A stretch of 64,000 nucleotides of DNA from Arbacia lixula (taxonomy: Eukaryota; Echinodermata; Echinoidea; Arbacioida; Arbaciidae). The position numbers were made by a program, and so were the translations under genes. The DNA lies in the NCBI GenBank assembly GCA_963669155.1, contig OZ022580.1:24977512-25041511 (forward strand), read 5' to 3'. This document shows, piece after piece, positions 44,780 to 55,900 of this stretch. The notes below the pieces were generated by a model. That model saw only the letters and a list, made by a program, of their open reading frames with translations, did not search any database and was not told where the DNA came from. The stretch's first letter is position 1. Every line of letters begins with the position of its first letter.

Positions 44780-45763
44780 TCAGCCAACGTTAGACAGGCC
44801 CAGAAGGTGTGCCAGGCTTGGCTCTACTTCTTCATCGGATGGAAGGACCAAACTCTGGACAGCGTAGAGCAACTGCTCCTCCTCCTCCTGCTGGGCCTGG
44901 GACTCCTCGCTCGTCCCCTTGCTCCGGGGGGAGAGAGGGGTGTTGGGCTGCGAGAGCTTGGTGTAGCAGTCCACCCCTTCTCCCGCATCCGAGTCCTGCG
45001 GAGACGAGCTCTCTCCCGTTGTCGTAGTGCCAACCGAGTCCAGAGACGTCTGCATCCCGGGTGACAGCCGGAGGAGGGAGCGCTTTGCTGGCGTGGGCTC
45101 TCTATCGATGCGAGTGATCCTTTCACTGCTCACCAAATCGCCGTTTGCATCTCTTGTTGGATCCATCATCGTTCCTAGGTCGTCATGACAGCAACGTCTC
45201 AAATTCGCCTCCTGCTTGGGTGATATCTCATTATCTAGCCTGATGGGAACCAGTGTGGTGGTTGCAGTTGAAAAAGCGAAGTACGGTGTAGAGGTGTAGG
45301 GTGAAGAGCTGTTGTGTGTAGGGTGTTGGGTGTAGGGCGGTGGGGAGGTCACATACCCAGAAGCTGAGTATGATGAAATTGGCGTTGTGGACATAAGGCT
45401 GTCCTCACTGCAGCTCATTTGTGGAAGACTTTCTGCAGGTTTACCTGACATAGCAGACAGCGATGTGTCTCCGGATGCATCGTTCTCTGAGGATACCCGG
45501 GACATGTTGTCTGTTTCCATGGGAACGCATCCATCATGAGGGCCGTCCCCTGCGACGGAGCTGTCTTCAGACACAGGGGGGGTGTGGTCACTGGAAAGGG
45601 GGTGGGGCGCTGCATCGCCTCCATCTCCGCCCCCTCCTTCAGAATCACCACCGCTTCCATCTGCAGGGGCCTGGGGTGGCTGGGGAACGACTGCTACCAG
45701 TGTGTCAAATTCCTCTTTCTCTCTGACGACAGGACGGATCTCTCCCATAGCAAATGCTGCTTT
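44780..45763 (-). CDS. Receptor exon 10: cytoplasmic tail
   Basis: Single 984-base terminal exon from CAACAG to the stop TGA at 44782-44780. It is low in hydrophobics, rich in Ser, Pro, Asp and Glu, with tyrosines clustered in SYSASGYVTSPPPYTQHP. C-terminal motifs are CYTKLSQP and LLYAVQSLVLP. The last 20 residues (SDEEVEPSLAHLLGL and following) are acidic then hydrophobic. Confidence 0.85.
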   Translation of the reverse strand, partial: KAAFAMGEIRPVVREKEEFDTLVAVVPQPPQAPADGSGGDSEGGGGDGGDAAPHPLSSDHTPPVSEDSSVAGDGPHDGCVPMETDNMSRVSSENDASGDTSLSAMSGKPAESLPQMSCSEDSLMSTTPISSYSASGYVTSPPPYTQHPTHNSSSPYTSTPYFAFSTATTTLVPIRLDNEISPKQEANLRRCCHDDLGTMMDPTRDANGDLVSSERITRIDREPTPAKRSLLRLSPGMQTSLDSVGTTTTGESSSPQDSDAGEGVDCYTKLSQPNTPLSPRSKGTSEESQAQQEEEEQLLYAVQSLVLPSDEEVEPSLAHLLGLSNVG

Positions 45764-47265
45764 CTGTTGAGAAACACATTGGAAAGGCGGGCATTCAACT
45801 CTCAATGACACTGAGAACCAGGGGAAAAATCAATTCAAAATATTTGGGGGCTACTTTTTCAGCATGTTGGCCGATTTGGCTACATTTTTACATTGTGTCT
45901 ATGGGAATTTGGGGGGCTCTTTTCAGCATTTCGGGGGCAAATTCACCCCAAGCCGCTGTGTATTTCTTTCCCTGCTGAGAACAAAACAATTTTGAGCAAA
46001 CAACATGTCATGAATATCACAAAAATATGACAGGTATGATAACAGAATCTGATATCAATTGTATCATAGTCGGGGTTGTCAGTTTTATTTTCATCTAGTG
46101 CCTAAAAATTACCAGCATGGATTTCCGTGTACATACTAAAAGTCCAATAATTGAGCAAGCTATGAAGTGTTAGGGCCTCAAGTCAACTGAATTTACAGTT
46201 GAGATCATTAGAATATTGTTGAGGAACTAAACATCAAGAGAGGACTGATACCACATGCCATTATCTACAAGCCTTGTTGTTTCAAAAGAAAGAACAATAG
46301 ATGTACAGCTGCAACTTCATGGTCCCGTCTCATAATGAGTTTCAATTGATCTAAATTGATCGAAAATCCAATCCAAAAATCTCAAAGTCATAGAATTACA
46401 ATTGATCTCAATCACAAGTCAAGTTGTATGCCATTGCATTTTTTTTTATACGTCGGGGTCTCAATTGCAAGTCAAGTTGCATTCAATTGTTATTTTTTGT
46501 TAAAGGACAGGGCCTAGCTGTAAACAATATGTTCACCACGACGACACTTACGAGGACAGCGTTGTTCCTGATATCGAGGGACCCCGTCCAGCGTGGTCCG
46601 TGTTTGACGCAGACGTAGGCGACAACAATGATGACCAGGGTAAAGAAGAGGAGGACGCCGGCCAAGACTCCCACCAAGGGCTCCCTCGCCCTCTCTGCTT
46701 CTGAAAGGTGGAATCAAAGGATGGACAAGAACCAACAAACTTAAAGGTAAAGGGAAACAGTGGGAAGGAATTTTGATTACCCCCCCCACCAAAAAAAAAA
46801 GACTGCAGAGATTATCTATGAGGTGTATATGAGGTGGACTTGGTTTCAGGTGGTGCCAGTTTTAAACGATTTAAACTATGCTTGAAAAATCTTGGTAACC
46901 ACGATAAGAGCTGTAAATTCTCTCATTACCATGTGTAGAAAGCCAATGTGGGTTTTTAAGGTCTGCTAATAAAGGGGTGAATAAGAAGTCAACTCATCGT
47001 TTACCACGCATAATATAAACATGCACATGTAACTGCACGACACGCTGGCGCCATCTGTTGGTACTTGTTTCAAATGTACAGCTCTTACTCCTGAGACTAC
47101 GGGCAATAATTACAGTATTCTGATAGATCGTGATTACATGCCTTATCAGCCTTGTCAAGCAATGAATGTGTCACATCAGGACAGAAGGAGAAAAGAATGT
47201 GAAAGAATGATGTGAAGGGGAAAAAAGAAGATCTGAACTCAAACAGAAATAACTATACAAAGAGT

Positions 47266-47309
<44 letters not shown>

Positions 47310-50300
47310 GGTTTATTATGATAAAAACAACAACAACGGAACAAGAAAGAAACACTTTTCGGCTCGCAGGCCGAATTGCGTGTGACTTTACAATACTGTA
47401 CACAATTATCTATAATATAAACATTAAAATAGGATTCTGTACATTTATCTACAAACATTAAAAAGTAATTTACTATTTACTATAGGTGACAAGACAGTAA
47501 TTTTATCTGCATTCATCCCAATATTACTGACCTAAAAAATGTATAAAAAAAAAATTGTGCACATGATTTTTGTACGGAAATCATTATTTCAAGAAAAAAG
47601 GGTTAACATAAACATATTTTAAAGGGTAAGCATAGAACAATCAAATAAACTGCCATAATTCTTTTATCCTTATGCATTCATCCTACTATTACTAACTTAT
47701 AGGGGGAATATAACTCACCAAAGTCAATTTCAGAAGCAATACCCTGGGCATAGGGCCCAGTCCCGTTGTATATCATAGGTGTGATGCTCACTCGGCTCAC
47801 TGGCCCTATCACGTTCATGTCTAGGACGTAGCTGGTCTCGTTCACACTAGCAAGAAACACACCATCCGCCGACACATTGTACAACACTATGCAGTCTCCA
47901 GTGTGAACAGACTGGGGGGTGTCCCACTTTAAGAGCCAGACGCCCGCGCCCAGCTCGGTCTTGTTTGTCTCAACGAGTGCAGAATCCAGCACACCTGCAG
48001 AGCATAAGATGACACAAGGTTGAATGCGTGGGACTGATATATAAGGGTTGTGCACCGAATGAACATCTTAAGTCCTATCTACGCTCTGCTTAATTAGTGG
48101 GAACAGACACGGAGTCCAGGTCTCCTGAAGTTCACAAGATGACACAATATTGAATGTGTTGGACTGGTAAATAAGGGTCAGACACCAATTCCACTTCCTA
48201 CATCATCTTCAAGTTCTGCCCAAGTCATGGGAGCATGCATGAGGTCCAGCACTCCTGATGTCCAAAAGAGGACACAATTTTGAGTGCGTGGGATGTGTAA
48301 ATAAGGGTTAATCACCTGCATCCACTCAATCATATCCAAGCTCTGCTTAGCTTAAAGGGCATATATTGTACTGGGAAGACAAACAAGGCATTAGCAATAT
48401 TGTGTCTCGCCCACTTGCGAAAATAACCAGAAATATCGCGATCTCCGTTGCTACGCAAAAGAAAACTGAAACAAACAAATAAGCAACTTTAAACAGACAA
48501 CATCAAAATCAGGTGCAAAATAGTGACTTTGAATAAATTTGCATAAATGTGCATGAGTAATGTTTGCCTAAATCTACATCAGTAATGCTCACACATGCTC
48601 ACACAATTCTGTGCACAAGTTAGGAAGCCTTCACCAAGAGTCTTGCAAGTAAACTTTAATGTATGACCTCAAATGACCTTTGACCTTATCATGTGACCTC
48701 TTACAGCACAATAACATGCAGGTGCCCCCAGCGCATCCATCATCCAAGTTTGATTGCCATTGTAGCAACATGTGATGAGTTATGTGTGATAAGAGAGTCT
48801 TGCAAGTAAACTTTAACGTATGACCTCAAATGACCTTTGACCTTATCCTGTGACCTCCAACGGTACCATAACATGAAGGTACCCCCAGTGCATCTATGAC
48901 CCAAGTTAGGTTGTAATCCAAGCAACCTATGTGAAGTTATTTGTCAAAAGAGAGTCTTGCAGGTAAACTTTAACGTATGACCTCAAATGACCTTTGACCT
49001 TATCCTGTGACCTCCAACAGCACCATAACATGTAGGTACCCCCAGTGCATCTATGACCCAAGTTAGGTTGTAATCCAAGCAACCCATGTGAAGTTATTTG
49101 TCAAAAGAGAGTCTTGCAGGTAAACTTTAACGTATGACCTCAAATGACCTTTGACCTTATCCTGTGACCTCCAACGCCACCATAACATGAAGGTACCCCC
49201 AGTGCATCTATGACCCAAGTTAGGTTGTAATCCAAGCAACCCATGTGAAGTTATTTGTCAAAAGAGAGTCTTGCAGGTAAACTTTAACGTATGACCTCAA
49301 ATGACCTTTGACCTTATCCTGTGACCTCCAACGCCACCATAACATGAAGGTACCCCCAGTGCATCTATGACCCAAGTTAGGTTGTAATCCAAGCAACCTA
49401 TGTGAAGTTATTTGTCAAAAGAGAGTCTTGCAGGTAAACTTTAACGTATGACCTCAAATGACCTTTGACCTTATCCTGTGACCTCCAACAGCACCATAAC
49501 ATGATGGTACCCCCAGTGCATCTATGACCCAAGTTAGGTTGTAATCCAAGCAACCTATGTGAAGTTATTTGTCAAAAGAGAGTCTTGCAGGTAAACTTTA
49601 ACGTATGACCTCAAATGACCTTTGACCTTATCCTGTGACCTCCAACGCCACCATAACATGAAGGTACCCCCAGTGCATCTATGACCCAAGTTAGGTTGTA
49701 ATCCAAGCAACCTATGTGAAGTTATTTGTCAAAAGAGAGTCTTGCAGGTAAACTTTAACGTATGACCTCAAATGACCTTTGACCTTATCCTGTGACCTCC
49801 AACAGCACCATAACATGTAGGTACCCCCAGTGCATCTATGACCCAAGTTAGGTTGTAATCCAAGCAACCCATGTGAAGTTATTTGTCAAAAGAGAGTCTT
49901 GCAGGTAAACTTTAACGTATGACCTCAAATGACCTTTGACCTTATCCTGTGACCTCCAACGCCACCATAACATGAAGGTACCCCCAGTGCATCTATGACC
50001 CAAGTTAGGTTGTAATCCAAGCAACCCATGTGAAGTTATTTGTCAAAAGAGAGTCTTGCAGGTAAACTTTAACGTATGACCTCAAATGACCTTTGACCTT
50101 ATCCTGTGACCTCCAACGCCACCATAACATGAAGGTACCCCCAGTGCATCTATGACCCAAGTTAGGTTGTAATCCAAGCAACCCATGTGAAGTTATTTGT
50201 CAAAAGAGAGTCTTGCAGGTAAACTTTAACGTATGACCTCAAATGACCTTTGACCTTATCCTGTGACCTCCAACAGCACCATAACATGATGGTACCCCCA

Positions 50301-52719
50301 GTGCATCTATGACCCAAGTTAGGTTGTAATCCAAGCAACCTATGTGAAGTTATTTGTCAAAAGAGAGTCTTGCAGGTAAACTTTAACGTATGACCTCAAA
50401 TGACCTTTGACCTTATCCTGTGACCTCCAACGCCACCATAACATGAAGGTACCCCCAGTGCATCTATGACCCAAGTTAGGTTGTAATCCAAGCAACCCTT
50501 GTGAAGTTATGGATCATAAGAGAGTCTTGCAGGTAAAGTTTAACATTTGTGACGGACGACGGACGACGGACGACGGACGGACGACGGATGGACGACGGAC
50601 GGACGCCATTTGGATCCCTTAGTCTCGCCTTCACCTCCGGTGGGCGAGACAAAAAGCCTTCAAAAGATGATCGTGAGCAGTCTTCTTGCCAAATGGTCTT
50701 TAATTCATGCATTGTTCATTTTAGAAACTTTATTCGCCCTCAAATGATCCACATTTGGATTAATTAGTGATTAAATCCCAAATTCTCCAAAAACCTCAGT
50801 GAGAAGTGAAAGGGTTACTTGTACATCCCATCAACCAATCAAAACTCTTTGCAGACGGATAGCTTACCTAGTCTAAGGATCTCTAATTGGTGGATGGAGC
50901 TGGAGGCACCCCCTGCCGAGTTGTTGGCAAAGACTCGGATCTCGTAGTTGACCCAGCGAGAGAGGCTGGGCACCGTGATGTCGACGGACGGCGGGACGGA
51001 CACTGTCCAGTTCCAGACGACCGACTCCCACCCCCCATCGTCCGGGGTTTGTGAGGTGGTGGCTGTGTGACGATACTGGATGTCGTAAAGTGTCAGGTAG
51101 CCATTGTGGTCTTGGACAGGAGGGGCCTGTGCAATTGTTAACACAGTGAAATCTGCTTTAGCAACCACCAATTTATATAATATACATAATATATAAGTAT
51201 ATAATTATAAGTATATATATATAAGTATATAGACCACACTTAAAGTTTCCCTTGAAAATCGTTACTCATTGAAACCTGTAAGAACCTGGCGGTACATAAA
51301 GACTACCTGCCCATTAAGACATTATTTCTTCTCCCTTCAGAGGCGTTTGTATACATGTTTCACAGTATAAACAAAATCCTTCTTCATGAACAAAATACCA
51401 TTATATCAATATTATACATATTATATCACTAGGATAAATGGTGGGGAAAACTTCAACAGAAATGACCAATGTGTCTATATTTCGCCCAGAGAGCACAAAT
51501 TCAAAGGATTAAGTAGCTTTCAGTCCACTTTAATCCCATTTTAATCCCCACTGATAACTGATAGTTATTTCTTAAGTACGCTGGATGTTTTGTTTGTTTG
51601 GACTATTTTCTTTCACTTTTCATCTACCATCGCCCTATATTTTTCAGGGTATGGAAATACGAAAGGGGTAAAGGATACAATATTGCGCCATGCCCCCCTG
51701 CGCCATTCCCCCCTCCCCCTCCCCCTCCCCCCCCCCCCCCAATGAAATATCACAGGAGACATTTTGTAATCTACAGCAAGTCTACTTTCCATTTAAGGAG
51801 ATAAATTGACTGATCCTATTTCTACAGGAGATCCAGTCTGAAGCTACGAACAGTGACCGCGTCTTAATTCACCTGTATCGTCATGGTAATGTTTCTGAGG
51901 TCTGGCTCCTCGCAACCCAGCCCAACAGAGTGAAGTCTCAGCACCGACGGACCTTTTGCTGGCACTGCAGACCGGAGTGAAATAGAGAGGAAAAATTATT
52001 AAGTTAAGGGGGCACATTCTACGCCCCACCCCTTCTCTCCCACACAATCTGCCGTACTGATCATAAACAAAAAGGTATGAATTAACCTTGAATTCCTTAT
52101 AGGGTCTGCTATTCTGACCGGGCTTTTGAGAGCAGGTTTTAACTGGGATGGAGGGGTCATTTTGACTCCCCCTGATATTTCGGCAACGGAAGGTTGTATT
52201 AATGCAAAATTTGCACAGAGACAAAGGAACATGTTAAAAGCGCAGCTGCATATTTTTTTTATTTCGAAAAAAGTATTCAATTTTGTATTAATGATAATTT
52301 ATGCAAATCAATATACCGTACAGTCAGAATAGGGTTAAACATCACCCCTTTGGTCACTGCAGTTCCATAGCAAATTTTTGACATCCTAACTGGACCTGGG
52401 TTAAAAAAACCATGAAAATGTAACAGTGAGCAGTGGGTTACACTCACCATCTTCCTCTGTGGTGAAATGTAGCGTCCGCGGTTCACTCTCATGGCCTGTT
52501 AATGTTACGTCTCGACAGCGGGTTTCCAGCTGGTAGTTTGTGTGAGGGGTCAGCCCAGTCAACGGGATGACCAGACGGGCAGTCCTGTCGTCCAGCTGCT
52601 CAAAGCCCAGCTGGGTCAGAGAATGAGAGTGAAAGACAAGGCCTTCAGCAGAAGCAGTAGTACAATGTAGTTAAAGTAGTAGTCATATTACAAGGAAAGG
52701 GGAGGTAGTAGTACCGGTA

Positions 52720-52768
<49 letters not shown>

Positions 52769-52860
52769 GCCTACATATAGTACTAGTAGTAGTAGTAGTA
52801 GTAGTAGTAGTAGCAGTAGTAGTAGTAGTAGTCATAGAAGTAGAAGCACTAGTAATAGTA

Positions 52861-52944
<84 letters not shown>

Positions 52945-55900
52945 TTAGTACATGTAGTTAGCAATTGCTTTTTCAGCATTTTGGGGACGAGAAAGCCCCG
53001 AGCCCCCATGTATTTTTTCCCTGCCTTGAACTTTGTGTTCATGCAGGTATGTATGAACATAAGTCTTGGAAAGGCAGGAGCAGAGTGTGAGAGGATCTTT
53101 TAAATGTATGCAAATTTTGAAGCAAATGCATTTTTGAATGGGAAGCCAATAAAGTTCTCTTAGTAGTGGAGTAGTATGTATTCCACAACCAAATATGAGT
53201 CTAGCTATACAGTTAGAATTGTTGGCGACTTTTTGATAAAAAGGTGAACAGTGACTTACAAGAGTCTAATATGGACATTCTCAAGTCTCTAGCCACATGA
53301 TTTCTAGTATTAGTAGTACATGTGCGTGTGTACGTCATATTGATAGTTTTGTGTGTTGTTCAATTTGTGAATAGAACCCTACTCGCGAAAATCGCGAAAA
53401 TAGAACCCCCGCAAAATATATGTATTGACTGGCGTATAAACCGCACGTCTTTTCTTAAAAATCATGTGAAGTTGGGGTGCGGCTTATACCCGTGTTAGCA
53501 AAAGTCAGGTCTTTTACACAATGGGACTATGCAATGCGTGACAACACTCAACAAAAAAATAGATGGCTTTGATAAGCATCCAGTGTGACACAATTGATGT
53601 ACCGGTAATACGATCTCAATCACAACACCAGCATAATTACAAGTACTAAGAAAGCAGCAGGATTTGTCCGAGACAATTCAAAGATACAGCTAATGAGAGA
53701 GCTACTGCTTAAACTCCGTTAGATGAGGCTGCCATTGTTTCTTTGATCTGCAGCGTACAGGGCGTAAAAATGAGACCACAACACTCAAGTGTTTACACCC
53801 TCAACGTTTGTTGGCTATCATGTATTATATTCCACACACTCAGAATGTTGCTATTTGATTGGTCAAGAGTTGATCACGGGATATAGCGTAGTTTTGCCCA
53901 TCTGATCACCTGAGAAGAAAATGTCGTTACACTCTAGGTGATAGTACTTTTTGATTTCGCTGATCTCTTCACTCCTCACAGTCGTAACGCGTGATCAATA
54001 TTTTGAGAAGGCGCGAAATAAAAGTGCTTTACACTCAGACTATCAATAGACTGACGCGTCCTAACACGCGTCCTATACGCGTGTTCCCCATGGCAGCGGC
54101 TTGGGATTAGGTAGAGAAGTAAACATTACTTTTGTACGTTAAATTGACATATTTGGTATAGATAGTCGGTTTCAGATGTGGAATATAAAGCAAATAATCA
54201 ACTTTTGGTTTCAGGCAATGAGACGAACTATCACTTCCTCGGCGATCTGAATGTATCACCTTCACCAACGTTGATTATTTGCTTACTATACCAGAGATGC
54301 ACTGCAGATCGAAGAAACAATGGCGGCCCCTATCTAACGGAGTTTGAGCAGTAGCTCTCTCATTAGCTGTATCTTTGAATTGTCTCAGACAAGTACTACT
54401 CCTGGTGATTTCATAGTACTGGTAATTATGCTGGTGGTGTGATTGAGATTGTATCACCGGTACGTCAATTGGGTCACACTGGATAGCTATCAAAGCCATC
54501 TATTTTGTTGTTGAATGTTGTCACACAATCCAGACGGTGGTGCTGCGATCCCATTCTGGTATTTCCAGCTTTTTTTTTTTTTTTTAATTGCGTGCTCAAA
54601 GTCGGGGTGCGGCTTATATGCGAGTGCGGCTTATCTGCCGGTCAGTACGGTATACCGAATACAGCATTTGTCTGGCTAAGGAAGGGTTCAAGTGAATGAA
54701 GCCGCACTGTACCTTGACTTCCGTCCCAGAGGCGATGGTTGTAAGGGTGGAGGAGCACTCCACATTCCTGGTCTGGCTCTCAAAATTCTGGCCCATGTAG
54801 ATGGGGGATTTTTTTCCCTGGAATGAAGGGCCGCGATATCGCCTATTCTCGCTGTATAGCGGAGTTCGGGGCCCCCGGATGACGACCCTGGCATTCCGTG
54901 CCTCAACTTGGATGGATTCAATGTCTGGACGTCCAACTGGTCAGGTATATAAACAGAGATTGCTTTCTTCATGGAAGGACAGGTGAGAGGTATGAATGCA
55001 CAGTTACAAATCAGGACATTTTTGTAATTTCATAGAAAAATCAATCTTTACATTGTCCTTTCTTGGTTTATTATTTGTAAAATGGGTGTACATTATCAAG
55101 TATATTAAGAAGAAAATATCTGTTTTTTCTCAAATTTTCCCATTTTTCCCCCTGACATATCAAATCTCTTATTCAATTCAACTAATTATAGAGATTGCAT
55201 AGCTCATTATACTTGTATGCATGTACTTTAATGTATGCATCATTTCTTTGAAATCAAATATATATGCACAATTTTGACATGAATACAAATTCATTCAGAA
55301 GAAAAGATATTTATTTCAAGGAAATTTAAATGCCATATGTAATCGAATTGAACAATTGCAGCAATATTCTCATTCTCAATGCTTTTACCTTGCACTTTTG
55401 AAAAATCAATTTCACATGGCTAAAGGGAATATCCTGTACTGGGAAGACAAAACCCTTCAAACAGGTGATCGTGAGCAAAATCATCTTTTTATCATTGGTC
55501 TTACATTCATGAATTGTCCATTTTACAAATTTGCGGAAAGTTATTTGCCCTCAAATGATCCGCATTTGGAGTAATTAGCGATTAGATTACAAACCCTCAA
55601 AATGTTCAGCCCCAACATTTTAATTTAATCAAATTTAATCACTCATCACTCCAGATGTGGATCATTTGAGGGCAAATAACTTTCCGCAAGTTTGTAAAAT
55701 GGACAATTCATGAATTTAAGACCAAAGGGCAGAAGATTGCTCACAATTTACCTTTTGAAGGCTTTTTGTCTTCCCAGTACAGTTTACTCCCTTTAAGGCC
55801 GTTATGGACTGATAAAATGACACTGTAATTCTCTTATGGCGGAAATACCCGCACATCAATAGAAGCCCACCTGTAAAACTCCGTGAATCAATCCGCTTCA

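Larger units (their letters stand above)
48352..50800. mobile_element. TTAAAGGG foldback MITE split by an array element
   Basis: CTTAAAGGGCATATATTGTA and CTGGGAAGAC at the left, and AAAAGCCTTCAAAAG, GATCGTGAGCAG and ATTCATGCATTGTTCATT at the right, match consecutive parts of the left arm of the intact MITE at 55421-55796. About 2.25 kb of other sequence lies between. The right arm of the MITE is missing. Confidence 0.7.

Noticed and set aside
48636-50540. CRISPR-like array
   Set aside because: Units are contiguous 157-base tandem repeats without unique spacers, in an animal genome.
52683-53060. 125-codon Thr-rich open frame
   Set aside because: Arises from the (TAG)n tract read on the minus strand inside a receptor intron.
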